Assembly: GCA_017452785.1 (NCBI GenBank) | Contig: JAFTLT010000057.1 | Span: forward strand, 1-64,000 | DNA length: 64,000 nucleotides | Reading direction: 5' to 3' | Source of the DNA: Clostridia bacterium | GTDB taxonomy: Bacteria; Bacillota; Clostridia; Oscillospirales; Acutalibacteraceae | Part shown: piece by piece, positions 34,804 to 43,150 of the stretch | Numbering within the stretch: the stretch's first letter is position 1 | Layout of the letters: each line of letters starts with the position of its first letter | Notes under the pieces: generated by a model | The model's database searches: none | What the model saw: only the letters and a program-made list of their open reading frames with translations | What the model was told of the DNA's origin: nothing | Program-made: the position numbers and the translations under genes

Positions 34804-34986
34804 TTGACTTTCTTGGTGCAGAAGAGTATAATTATAGAAAATTACTGAAAGGTAGGTGGGCAAAATGACAATGAATCTTAATCTTATGACTTGGAGAGCC
34901 GTTTTGTCCGTTTACGATTGATGTAAAATATCTTTCTGAACTCACAGGCATCTCCGTACATTTTCGGAGGTGCCTTAATTTTTTGT
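34804..34986 (+). promoter_or_regulatory. Promoter, leader peptide and attenuator upstream of the 35.0-38.2 kb cassette
   Basis: TTGACT (34804-34809), 17 bases, TATAAT (34827-34832). A leader ORF follows at 34865-34921, then an 11-bp terminator AGGCATCTCCG/CGGAGGTGCCT (34946-34975) with a long T run just before the first gene. GGAGAGCC (34893-34900), inside the leader ORF, can pair with GGCATCTCC (34947-34955) in the terminator arm, giving an antiterminator. This is the layout of ribosome-controlled attenuation; function is inferred. Confidence 0.65.
34865..34921 (+). CDS. Leader peptide (18 residues)
   Basis: ATG at 34865 with GGTAGGTGGG upstream encodes MTMNLNLMTWRAVLSVYD and stops 24 bases before the terminator. 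The Trp-Arg-Ala codons overlap the putative antiterminator arm, so ribosome pausing there could change the RNA fold. A regulatory leader rather than a functional protein. Confidence 0.5.
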   Translation: MTMNLNLMTWRAVLSVYD

Positions 34987-35000
34987 CGGAGGTATGCAAT

Positions 35001-35603
35001 ATGAAACTTTTAGTTATCCGCCATGGAGAATCAGAGGCAGATTTGCTTGATGTACACAAAGGCAGAGCAGATTTTGCATTAACCGAGCGAGGACACAGAC
35101 AAGCCGAGGCTATGTCAGATTATGTGTCTAAAAACTATAGTGTCTCAAAAATATATGCAAGCACCTTAACAAGGGCAAAGCAAACAGCCGTACATTTATC
35201 AGAAAAAACAGACATTCCCATTGTTTTTGATGAGAATCTTATGGAATTTAATAACGGGCTTCTTGCAAGCTTGCCAAGAGCAGTTGTAAGAGAAAAATAT
35301 CCTGAAATTCCTGATTTGCCGATTGATAAAGCAGTTTACGGACAAGAGTCTCAGATTGAATTCAGACAGAGAGCCGAAAATGCACTTTCAAGAGTTATTA
35401 GAGAATCTCAAAAAGATGAAACTATTGCTATTGTCTCTCACGGTGGAATGATAAATCAGTTGTATCGTTCACTGTTTGAGATGCCTATTGATTGTAAGTT
35501 TTTCTTTAATACCGCTGACACAGGCATTCATATTTGGAACTTGACTGACACAGAAAGACGAGTTATAAAAGCTAATTATGACGAACACACCAAAGGAATT
35601 TAA
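35001..35603 (+). CDS. Histidine phosphatase family protein (phosphoglycerate mutase-like)
   Basis: A 200-residue enzyme with the RHGESEAD phospho-histidine motif (residues 7-14), STLTRAKQTA, a glutamate region MEFNNG and SHGGMINQLYR with the second His. Such small members dephosphorylate varied metabolites; the substrate is unknown. CGGAGG precedes ATG at 35001. It is first in the attenuator-controlled cassette and its last codon lies nine bases before the GNAT gene. Confidence 0.82.
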   Translation: MKLLVIRHGESEADLLDVHKGRADFALTERGHRQAEAMSDYVSKNYSVSKIYASTLTRAKQTAVHLSEKTDIPIVFDENLMEFNNGLLASLPRAVVREKYPEIPDLPIDKAVYGQESQIEFRQRAENALSRVIRESQKDETIAIVSHGGMINQLYRSLFEMPIDCKFFFNTADTGIHIWNLTDTERRVIKANYDEHTKGI

Positions 35604-35611
35604 GGAAAATC

Positions 35612-36241
35612 ATGATTACACTTATCGAATATTTAAATAACCCTTGCGGTACTCTTTCTATTCCGTATTGGAAAGCTAAAAATATTACAATTCCGCCTGA
35701 CATGAAAATTTTGCACGACAATGATTTCAGTGCAAATATACTATCAGATTATACAGACGAAAAATATTTTCGGTTATACCACAATCTCAAAGGAATTCCG
35801 AAAGTTACAACTAATGATTTTGAAATTACAACAGCAACACGGAAAGATATTAAAGCAATCGTGCATATAATAAACGATTCATATACGGACATCTCTGTAA
35901 ACAAAGAGCTTATTAAAAGTTATACCAAGACACCAGTTTACAATGTAGCTTTGTGGATTATGGTCAAGGAAAAAGCAACGGATAAATATGTAGGTTGCGG
36001 AATAGCTGATTTTGATGCAGAAACGAAAGAACTTATCTTAGAATGGATACAGGTATTGCCACAATATAGAGGAAAGAAAATCGGTCAGTTAATAGTAACA
36101 GAACTACTGTCCAAAATGAAAGATGTTGCAGATTTTGCAACTGTTTCAGGCAAAGTAGATAATACGACTAACCCTGAAGCACTATATAGAAAATGTGGAT
36201 TCGCCGGTGATGATGTATGGCATATTCTGCATAAGAAATGA
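35612..36241 (+). CDS. GNAT-family N-acetyltransferase
   Basis: A 209-residue protein; the GNAT domain is in the C-terminal 140 residues. ITTATRKDIKAIVHIINDSY opens the fold, LEWIQVLPQYRGKKIGQLIV carries the acetyl-CoA pyrophosphate loop, and NPEALYRKCGF is the last strand-helix. The N-terminal 70 residues form an extra domain. Substrate unknown; antibiotic acetylation is possible given the cassette setting but not shown. Confidence 0.8.
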   Translation: MITLIEYLNNPCGTLSIPYWKAKNITIPPDMKILHDNDFSANILSDYTDEKYFRLYHNLKGIPKVTTNDFEITTATRKDIKAIVHIINDSYTDISVNKELIKSYTKTPVYNVALWIMVKEKATDKYVGCGIADFDAETKELILEWIQVLPQYRGKKIGQLIVTELLSKMKDVADFATVSGKVDNTTNPEALYRKCGFAGDDVWHILHKK

Positions 36242-36254
36242 TGAGGTGATGCTT

Positions 36255-36734
36255 ATGGCAAAAGTATATTTAATCTGCGGTAAAATCTGCTGCGGTAAAA
36301 CTACATATGCAGAGAAACTTTGTGCTAAAAATAATGCTGTGTTGCTCTCGGTTGATGAGATAACACTTGCTCTTTTCGGGCAGCATTGCGGTGATAAACA
36401 CGATGAATATGTTGAAAGAATAGAAAAATATCTGTCAAATAAATCCTTAGAGCTTATTCAAAACGATATTAATGTCGTTCTTGACTGGGGCTTCTGGACC
36501 AACGCAGAACGAAAATCTGTAAAAGAATTTTACAAATCCCGTGGTATTGAATGTGAACTTCATTACATTGTTATCAGCGATGAAACTTGGAAATATCGCT
36601 TAAATAAGAGAAATATTGCTGTGCTTGCAGAAGAAACAAATGCCTATTATGTTGATGATAATCTTGCTGTCAAAGTTGCTTCAATATTTGAAGTTCCGGA
36701 TGAAGATGAAATAGATGTTATTCAAGAAATGTAA
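36255..36734 (+). CDS. P-loop kinase-like protein (AAA_33/zeta-like)
   Basis: A 159-residue nucleotide-binding protein with Walker A CGKICCGKTTY (residues about 8-18), Walker-B-like VVLDWGFW, and a lid-type Arg motif KYRLNKRN. The shape is that of small ATP-dependent kinases that phosphorylate nucleotides, sugars or antibiotics. ATG at 36255 has GAGGTG six bases upstream; earlier in-frame starts overlap the GNAT gene. Substrate unknown. Confidence 0.75.
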   Translation: MAKVYLICGKICCGKTTYAEKLCAKNNAVLLSVDEITLALFGQHCGDKHDEYVERIEKYLSNKSLELIQNDINVVLDWGFWTNAERKSVKEFYKSRGIECELHYIVISDETWKYRLNKRNIAVLAEETNAYYVDDNLAVKVASIFEVPDEDEIDVIQEM

Positions 36735-36746
36735 GGAGTGATAAAT

Positions 36747-37535
36747 GTGATTTATAGAGTGGATGATTTTATAGAGAACAATATAAATCCCATAACCAAT
36801 TCTGAATACGGTTCATCTTGGATGGTATTAACTCTTCCCTCTGATATAGATACACCTATGTTTGTTGGTGCGAACAATGGTTGTGCTTATACTATAAAAA
36901 TCAACAAACAGCTTCACGACGATTGGAAAATGGCTATCGGCGATTTTATCGGATACTGCGATGCCAATAATCTGAACGGCATTTTAGCAATTACAGAAGA
37001 TGAATATAATGATGTTCAAAGTTATTACGCAGGGCACAATAATAATGAAACAAATCTCCGTGATTATGAACCGAAAATCTTAGTGCATAGTACCTCAATG
37101 GAAAACTGGATTCAAATACAAAAAGACGGTATGCTCAAAAGTTGGAATAGTCTCAATATCACTGACAAAGAGCCTATTGGTAAACTACTTGGTGACCCTG
37201 TTCATTTTAGTGATTACATTATGTTCGGTGGTGGTGTCAGCGGTGAAATCGTTGTAAACTCAAAACAAACAGGCAAAATTGTAATGGATATTAATGCTGA
37301 ATATAAAACAGGAGCAAGACTTTATTTTGATGCCGAGAAGATTGCAAAAGACGGGTTGCTTGTTCGTGACGGTGCACATATCAAGGTTAAGGATTTCTTA
37401 CCGCTTGAACCGTATCTTATTTGGGTAGCAACTTGGGATAGCATTGGGTTGGAAAGTCAATTGTCCACACCAAAAATTTTTGCAGAGCTGTCAAATGAAA
37501 AATTCAATAGTTTTCAAAATTTCGATAAAAGATAG
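36747..37535 (+). CDS. Protein with KptA/ART-like C-terminal domain
   Basis: A 262-residue protein. The N-terminal 110 residues are not recognised. Residues about 112-255 follow the RNA 2'-phosphotransferase (KptA) order: LVHSTSMENWIQIQKDGM, PVHFSDYIMFGG, GKIVMDINAEYKTGARLYFD, then HIKVKDFLPLEPYL. KptA and ADP-ribosyltransferases share this NAD-binding fold, so it may transfer ADP-ribose to RNA, protein or a small molecule. GTG at 36747 is chosen because AAGGAG is about eight bases upstream. Full catalytic set not confirmed by eye. Confidence 0.55.
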   Translation: MIYRVDDFIENNINPITNSEYGSSWMVLTLPSDIDTPMFVGANNGCAYTIKINKQLHDDWKMAIGDFIGYCDANNLNGILAITEDEYNDVQSYYAGHNNNETNLRDYEPKILVHSTSMENWIQIQKDGMLKSWNSLNITDKEPIGKLLGDPVHFSDYIMFGGGVSGEIVVNSKQTGKIVMDINAEYKTGARLYFDAEKIAKDGLLVRDGAHIKVKDFLPLEPYLIWVATWDSIGLESQLSTPKIFAELSNEKFNSFQNFDKR

Positions 37536-37545
37536 AGGTGAAATG

Positions 37546-38232
37546 ATGAAAAAGTTAGTTAACCAATGGGATAAAGCGGCCAAGAAATATACAAAAGACC
37601 AAGAGCAGTCTGATTTTGTTGAAAGCAACAAGCGAGTTGTAAAAACTCGTTTTCAGAATATGTCAGGTCAAAAAGTATTAGATTTAGGTTGCGGCTACGG
37701 ATATTATACTGATTATTTCAAAAGTATCGGAGCAGATGTAATAGGTGTTGACGGTTCTGCGAATATGATTGATATTGCCCGTTCGCGTTATGAAAACTGT
37801 ACTTTTGATATATGCGATATTACAGAAGAACTTCCTTATGAAAATGAAAGTTTTGATTTAATCTTTTGTAATCAGGTTTTAATGGATGTTGAAAATATAG
37901 AAAAAGTATTTTCTGAATGTTACAGAGTATTAAAACCGGGCAGTATTTTTTACTACTCTATCGTCCATCCGGCATTTTATGATAGTGAATGGGTTAAAGA
38001 TAAAAAAGGTTTTTGTTACGGTAAAACCATTAGCTCATACATTGCACCTTATTCCTTTACAAATGAGTTTTGGGGCAAAACAGAACATTTTCACCGTTCG
38101 TTGGCTTGCTATCTGAATGTAGCCGCAGAACAAGGTTTTACTTTAAAATATGTTGAAGAACCTGTATCCTATGATGGTGTAACCAAAAATAAGGATTTGC
38201 CGTTGTTCTTTTTTGCTGAATATCAAAAATAA
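37546..38232 (+). CDS. Class I SAM-dependent methyltransferase
   Basis: A 228-residue methyltransferase with motif I VLDLGCGYGYYTDYF, acidic loop GVDGSANMIDIA, post-I CDITEELPYENESFDLIFC, and VLKPGSIFYYSIVHP. No RNA- or DNA-target domain is visible, so a small-molecule target is likely. GAGGTG lies upstream of ATG at 37546, 10 bases after the KptA-like gene. It is last in the five-gene cassette. Confidence 0.82.
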   Translation: MKKLVNQWDKAAKKYTKDQEQSDFVESNKRVVKTRFQNMSGQKVLDLGCGYGYYTDYFKSIGADVIGVDGSANMIDIARSRYENCTFDICDITEELPYENESFDLIFCNQVLMDVENIEKVFSECYRVLKPGSIFYYSIVHPAFYDSEWVKDKKGFCYGKTISSYIAPYSFTNEFWGKTEHFHRSLACYLNVAAEQGFTLKYVEEPVSYDGVTKNKDLPLFFFAEYQK

Positions 38233-38245
38233 ATTACACTTTATA

Positions 38246-38274
38246 TTGATTTGTTTGGCACGGATAAGTATAAT
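38246..38274 (+). promoter_or_regulatory. Promoter after the cassette
   Basis: TTGATT (38246-38251), 17 bases, TATAAT (38269-38274), upstream of the membrane-anchored protein gene. Confidence 0.6.
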
Positions 38275-38309
38275 TAAAAATGACAATATAAATAGTCTAA
38301 AAGAAAGAT

Positions 38310-38810
38310 GTGATTGTATTGAAAAAGAGCATTAAGATTCTTTTCATCATAGTGCCTGTAATAGCAGTTATATGTTTGCTATGCGTGTTTTCTTCTAATA
38401 AAACAACTAATGGAATAGACAGCATCGAAGATTATGAGGCTATTTTTCAATCTGTTGACGAGTTGAATTTCTATATTGGAGATAATAATTTTTATAGCAC
38501 TCAATCCCCGAACAAAGAACTAAAAACAATTAAAAAAGTTGAAATAAACGCTAATCCCATTTCAGAAGATAGAAGCAAAGACAAAGATTTTGAACATAAA
38601 ATTATAATCAATAACGATTATATAATTTACATAAACAACGATTTTGCTGAAATGTGGTTAGATGATACAAAAAATATCAATATTAATTACACCAGAAACT
38701 CTTGGAACAAAGAAGTAGAGGAAGGTATCCTGCCTTCATTTTTATATACTGTTGAAAATCCTGAGATTCTTAAAGACCTGTTTCAACAACATATCCAACA
38801 TCTCAACTAA
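38310..38810 (+). CDS. Membrane-anchored extracytoplasmic hypothetical protein
   Basis: A 166-residue protein with one N-terminal transmembrane helix (ILFIIVPVIAVICLLCVF) and an external polar part. Start is GTG at 38310 or TTG at 38319; neither has a strong ribosome site. No family is recognised. It has its own promoter and a terminator follows, so it is a single-gene unit. Confidence 0.6.
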   Translation: MIVLKKSIKILFIIVPVIAVICLLCVFSSNKTTNGIDSIEDYEAIFQSVDELNFYIGDNNFYSTQSPNKELKTIKKVEINANPISEDRSKDKDFEHKIIINNDYIIYINNDFAEMWLDDTKNININYTRNSWNKEVEEGILPSFLYTVENPEILKDLFQQHIQHLN

Positions 38811-38820
38811 TTGCATTCAT

Positions 38821-38864
38821 ATCCCCGTTGTCGCAGTGCCACTGCTTCAACGGGGATTTTTTTG
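38821..38864 (+). terminator. Intrinsic terminator
   Basis: ATCCCCGTTG pairs with CAACGGGGAT, followed by seven T. Ends the 38,310 gene. Confidence 0.85.
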
Positions 38865-39002
38865 TTATAGTGCATAATTCACAGTCGGTCTTGATTGTGC
38901 AGTCCGACAAAGTTCGATATTTTTTACAAAAAGCGTGTTGCTTTTTTCGGTTAACTACACTTTATAAATATAAGACAAATTTTATTTTAAGGAAAAGTAA
39001 CT

Positions 39003-39485
39003 ATGGAAGTAAAAGAAATCGGACAACCAAAAACCAAAGCGGAAATAACGGAGCTATTGTCAGACAACGGATTATCGTGCATCCCGATTACATACTACGG
39101 CTGTGACGGTCTGTTTGTGCCGTTTGAAGACTGTGTAAACTGTGACTGCTCATCCGGAATTCCCGTGACCACCTGCAACAAGGATATTTGCATTGTCTAT
39201 CCTCACGAGATTGTGTACATCGCCATTGAGGGCAGAAAATCCGTGATGTATCTGACGGATAGAAAACTTGAAACCTATCACCCCATTGAGCACTGGAAAA
39301 CCGTCCTCGACGAAAAATCCTTCGCCCAACCGCATTACAGCTACATAGTCAATCTAAACTATGTTGCGGAAGTGTCAAAGGAGTTTGTTAAAGTGAGATA
39401 CGGGGATAAGGAAGAGCTGGTTTACACCTCGTCAAGGAAGATTGGGGCGTTTAAGAAGGCTGTGAGCGAGTTTTGTGAAAAATAA
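39003..39485 (+). CDS. LytTR-family DNA-binding regulator without receiver
   Basis: A 160-residue protein. Residues 1-65 include a cysteine-rich stretch (CVNCDCSSG, TTCNKDICIV). Residues about 66-158 are a LytTR domain (EIVYIAIEGRKSVMYLTDRK, FAQPHYSYIVNLNYVAEV). There is no phospho-receiver, so it may respond to a ligand, metal or redox via the cysteines. AAGGAAA precedes ATG. It lies 228 bases upstream of the four-gene operon and is the best local candidate regulator for it. Confidence 0.8.
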   Translation: MEVKEIGQPKTKAEITELLSDNGLSCIPITYYGCDGLFVPFEDCVNCDCSSGIPVTTCNKDICIVYPHEIVYIAIEGRKSVMYLTDRKLETYHPIEHWKTVLDEKSFAQPHYSYIVNLNYVAEVSKEFVKVRYGDKEELVYTSSRKIGAFKKAVSEFCEK

Positions 39486-39712
39486 GCGTTTTTGTCGAAA
39501 AATGGAGCTTTTTTGCATATTGGATTGAAAAAAACTAAATTCATAGATACTATAAATATCGCAAAAAACAACAATCATTGGAGTTTTAATAATTAAACAT
39601 ACAATATGAATTAAATTTATTAATTGACAAAATTTATTTTAAAGCAATGCACTGCTTTAAAATAATAGGCTTTTATATTTGCAAAAAGATTACTAAAAAG
39701 GGGTTATATTTA

Positions 39713-40498
39713 ATGAACAGCAAGAAAGCGTTAAAAAAGAAGTTACGAGTAAAAAAAGTTACATTGCAAAGAAAAAAATATTATTACATTAACCCAATAG
39801 TTAGACTATGGTTGTTTATTATTGGAAAAAGAGATAGTAAGAAAAACATATGCAATTCAGGAAGTTTTCCTTTTGTTGATTTTCAAAAATCAAAGATTAA
39901 TAAATATGCATCCACAATCATGTATAATTTTGAAAGAAAAACGATGTCACTATTTGCCAATTTCGATAAACAACTTACAATGTTGGAACAACAATCATAT
40001 ATAGTAACGGAATTAATCGAAAGACTTGAAAATAAACTCTATCCAGAAGAAATTGTAATTTCAAGTAATGCAAACTTGCCCAACGATATTAAAGAAATGT
40101 TAGAAGTTAAACGTATTAGTGAAAAAAATTTAGAAGAAACAGCTATTAAAATTAGGCGTTTTAGAGAGTATCAACAGAACTTGGCCCCTGTAAGAAAAGA
40201 GCTCTTTAATGAAATGCAGAAACTTCTAGCAATTTATCAGGTTTTGTGTTTTTATGCTGCAAACATCGATGGAATACATAAACAAGCCAATATGCTGATT
40301 AAACAATATATATCGTATATTAATATGAAGATTTCCATATATAAACGTGGTTGGATCACAAATAATAGTCAGAGTGAAAATATTCCTGAACTGTTAGAAA
40401 CAGACATTTTCCTATTATTGGTTCCAAACAGGACGATTTATATTGATGACAAAATAAAAAGAATAATAGAAGATTATGATAAAATAATGAATAATTGA
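39713..40498 (+). CDS. Operon gene 1: cytosolic coiled-coil protein
   Basis: A 261-residue basic protein not recognised as a known family. After a lysine-rich start it has a helical body with coiled-coil segments (about 90-170: FDKQLTMLEQQSYIVTELIE, ISEKNLEETAIKIRRFREY) and FNEMQKLLAIYQVLCFYAAN. No signal peptide. ATG at 39713 follows AAAAGGGG; an earlier in-frame start is less well supported. First of four tightly spaced genes, with spacings of 22, 11 and 12 bases, so probably co-translated subunits. Confidence 0.7.
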   Translation: MNSKKALKKKLRVKKVTLQRKKYYYINPIVRLWLFIIGKRDSKKNICNSGSFPFVDFQKSKINKYASTIMYNFERKTMSLFANFDKQLTMLEQQSYIVTELIERLENKLYPEEIVISSNANLPNDIKEMLEVKRISEKNLEETAIKIRRFREYQQNLAPVRKELFNEMQKLLAIYQVLCFYAANIDGIHKQANMLIKQYISYINMKISIYKRGWITNNSQSENIPELLETDIFLLLVPNRTIYIDDKIKRIIEDYDKIMNN

Positions 40499-40520
40499 AA
40501 CTAGATGTAGGAGTGTATCT

Positions 40521-41012
40521 ATGGCAATTTTTGTTTCTAAAAAAACGCTAAAAATCAATAAGTTCAATATTAGAGATTATCTTCCAAAAAGAATCAAGAT
40601 GAAATTACCAAAAAAAGACAAGTCAATCGTCATGGAGTTCGGTCCCTTCGATGGTATTTCTAGAATCCCATTCGGTGGAGATGTCTTTGGAGAATATGCA
40701 ATAAACCCCTCAACAGAAAAGTTTGAATCTTATTTATCAGAAGAATTATCACTAATACTTGAAATGTCGCCTGAATGTGTTGACGGTCAAAATGGAAATG
40801 TACTTGATAATATAATAGATAAATGGCAGGAAATAGCTGAAAAGAATATTGACGAGCAGAGAAATATGCGAAGTATTGCTTTAAAAACTATCGTCAATTC
40901 AAGGACCTCGAATTTAAAACAAGCAGAAGAATACATAAAATATGAAGAAGAAGAACTAAAAAAAATTGATGATCATCTAATTGAATTAAAACAAAAAATT
41001 AAAAATAGATAG
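40521..41012 (+). CDS. Operon gene 2: small cytosolic protein with coiled-coil tail
   Basis: A 163-residue protein. The first 80 residues are basic then mixed alpha/beta (IVMEFGPFDGISRIPFGGDV), and the C-terminal 60 form a charged coiled coil (LKQAEEYIKYEEEELKKIDD). No signal peptide or known motif. AGGAG precedes ATG. Coiled-coil tails in genes 1, 2 and 3 of the operon may mediate assembly. Confidence 0.7.
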   Translation: MAIFVSKKTLKINKFNIRDYLPKRIKMKLPKKDKSIVMEFGPFDGISRIPFGGDVFGEYAINPSTEKFESYLSEELSLILEMSPECVDGQNGNVLDNIIDKWQEIAEKNIDEQRNMRSIALKTIVNSRTSNLKQAEEYIKYEEEELKKIDDHLIELKQKIKNR

Positions 41013-41023
41013 GAGGTAATAAA

Positions 41024-41920
41024 ATGCAAGGAACAGAATTTGAAATCAAGAATAGTGTAAATAGCTTTTCATTAGAAACTGATGAATTTGGAAATATAGA
41101 ATCTTGGTCGATAAAAAATATGCCAAGCAATATTAGTGCGAGTTTTAAAAAGAAGAAAAAGCGTAAAGATAAAGATCGTGAGAATTTTCTTACAACAGGC
41201 ATACCGCAAATAGGCACTACATATCCAGTCCCTCTAGATAGAGAAGATTTAATTGATTTTGAATATAAAGTTGATCAATGGTATTGTAGATCATGGGTAT
41301 CAATAGTCTCTTTTCTGATTGCAGTGTTTGTGGATGGATTTTGTTTTTTTGAATCAATTGGACATGCTTTTAGTGACCCTGTAATAAAAATTGTTGCAAT
41401 AATTGGTGCTGTACTAGCTGTAGATGCATTACCGATATTTTTTGCATATAACCTTAGGAAAACTCAAATTAAAGAAAAAAGCATGCATATTATTCTTTGT
41501 ATATTGAGTTTATTTGTTTTTATTATTGTGTTAGGTATTTTAGCTTACACATGTATTGGATATGACGAAGGAGGTATGCTATCCCTAATGGTTTTGTTCA
41601 TTATACCAATTGCAACTTCCAGCTTTTGTTTTACCGCGGCTTATATAACTTATGACCCTTTGAAAAATGAGTTAATAAAATACAGCAAACTAAGAATGCA
41701 CAGGATGGAAAATATAAACCAACTTAAAGCATTAATACAGGAAATAGAAGTTGACCCTGATTATGAAACAAAAATGACGGAAATTGAAAATGAAAGATAT
41801 GATAGCGCAAAGAAAAGAATAAAACAATTAAGCGATATGTATAAAGCTATAGTTAGAATTAAACTTGCTGAATTTTTAAAAATTCCTGCCGATACATCTG
41901 ATTTATCACAAAAATTTTAG
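41024..41920 (+). CDS. Operon gene 3: four-helix membrane protein with cytosolic ends
   Basis: A 298-residue protein. A polar N-terminal 85 residues is followed by four predicted transmembrane helices (about 91-113, 120-143, 154-178, 184-209) and a C-terminal coiled coil (MENINQLKALIQEIEVDPDY, KKRIKQLSDMYKAIVRIKLA). AGGAGG precedes ATG. It would anchor the complex in the inner membrane, with both ends in the cytosol next to the products of genes 1 and 2. No family recognised. Confidence 0.72.
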   Translation: MQGTEFEIKNSVNSFSLETDEFGNIESWSIKNMPSNISASFKKKKKRKDKDRENFLTTGIPQIGTTYPVPLDREDLIDFEYKVDQWYCRSWVSIVSFLIAVFVDGFCFFESIGHAFSDPVIKIVAIIGAVLAVDALPIFFAYNLRKTQIKEKSMHIILCILSLFVFIIVLGILAYTCIGYDEGGMLSLMVLFIIPIATSSFCFTAAYITYDPLKNELIKYSKLRMHRMENINQLKALIQEIEVDPDYETKMTEIENERYDSAKKRIKQLSDMYKAIVRIKLAEFLKIPADTSDLSQKF

Positions 41921-41932
41921 GAGGTTTATTAT

Positions 41933-43150
41933 ATGAGATATATTAAATTGATTTTGTGCACACTTGTGTTTACAATAATTCTTACAGGATGTGACAATTT
42001 AACTGCTGAACCGCCCACACAAATTACAGATGTGTGCGTATTACTTGGTGATTTTTCAAATGCAAAAGATGCAGATTTATCTGCAATAAGCGAATGTGTT
42101 GATCCAACAGTTAATTCAAAGGTTAATTTTACTATTTATGCGCTTGATGGAGCACCAGAAGACATAGTTTTAACAAGCGAATATAATAATGGCAACAGAA
42201 CTTCTCCTGATGTAATGAGAGATCACTATGGAAAGTTTGTACATAATGATTTAATCCCAAAAATAAATAATGCTGTACCAAATCAAGAAGAAATAGACAT
42301 TTTAAATGGTTTGTATATGGCAGAAAAGCATCTATCAAAATCAAAAGCAGATTGCAAAAAGTTGCTAATATTTAGCACAGGCATACCTACATCGGGTTAC
42401 ATAAACTTTTCAAACAGTAGTAATATTATCAACTACAATGATGATGAATTGGACTCCTTGATGCAAGAATTTAAAGCAAAAAATCTTTTGCCGAATTTAA
42501 CCGGAATTGAAGTATATTGGTTTAACATTTGCGAAACTGTTGAGCCCCAAATTACTCCTAATAGAGCTAACGCAGTTAAGATTGAAAATTTTTGGAAAAA
42601 TGTTTTTGCAAATTGCGGAGTTGATGAAAAGAATATATCTTTCAATTATTCAATACTTGATAGTAAAAATTCTTCCGAAACAGACAAATACCCGTTTGTT
42701 ACACCTGTTATGTTTGAAGACGAAGAGATTATTTGGTGTTTTACAGATGAAACTGTCCAGTTTAATCCTGGTGAATCAACCTTTTTAAATGAAGAGTTGG
42801 TTTACAAGACTCTCAAGCCTTATGCAGAAAAAATTTGTGATACAACATCAAAAAAATTTATTCTTGTAGGAAGTACAGCAACTTTTGGCGATAAAGACGA
42901 ATGTTTGAAATTGAGCTTAGAAAGAGCAGAAGAAGTAAAAAAAGTATTGTGCAAATATGGAGTTTTACCTAATCGTTTGCTAACATTTGGTATTGGACAA
43001 AATGAAGTTGGTAACAATCTTACTAATCGAGTTGTTGACGTAGAGAACGGTAGTTTTGTTGAAGAACTAGGCAAATTAAACCGAAAAGTTATGGTTGTGG
43101 ATGCATCAACTGCATTAGGAAAACAACTTCTTCAAGAGCTAGAAAATTAA
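41933..43150 (+). CDS. Operon gene 4: lipoprotein with VWA-like and OmpA-like domains
   Basis: A 405-residue lipoprotein. The signal peptide ends LTGC with lipid-anchored Cys20. Residues about 30-230 resemble a von Willebrand A fold (VCVLLGDFSNAKDAD, then KLLIFSTGIPTSG), although the metal site looks degenerate. Residues about 285-375 match the OmpA peptidoglycan-binding pattern (FILVGSTATFGDKDE, LSLERAEEVKKVLCKYGV, RLLTFGIGQNE). It should sit outside the membrane and touch the cell wall. AGGAGG precedes ATG. VWA plus OmpA in one lipoprotein on a mobile element is uncommon. Confidence 0.75.
   Translation: MRYIKLILCTLVFTIILTGCDNLTAEPPTQITDVCVLLGDFSNAKDADLSAISECVDPTVNSKVNFTIYALDGAPEDIVLTSEYNNGNRTSPDVMRDHYGKFVHNDLIPKINNAVPNQEEIDILNGLYMAEKHLSKSKADCKKLLIFSTGIPTSGYINFSNSSNIINYNDDELDSLMQEFKAKNLLPNLTGIEVYWFNICETVEPQITPNRANAVKIENFWKNVFANCGVDEKNISFNYSILDSKNSSETDKYPFVTPVMFEDEEIIWCFTDETVQFNPGESTFLNEELVYKTLKPYAEKICDTTSKKFILVGSTATFGDKDECLKLSLERAEEVKKVLCKYGVLPNRLLTFGIGQNEVGNNLTNRVVDVENGSFVEELGKLNRKVMVVDASTALGKQLLQELEN

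Noticed and set aside
39713-43150. Direct assignment of the four-gene operon as Zorya
   Set aside because: An OmpA-like part is present, but the membrane protein shows no MotA-like proton-channel pattern, the OmpA protein is a lipoprotein with a VWA-like region, and no ZorC/ZorD-type ATPase or helicase is present.
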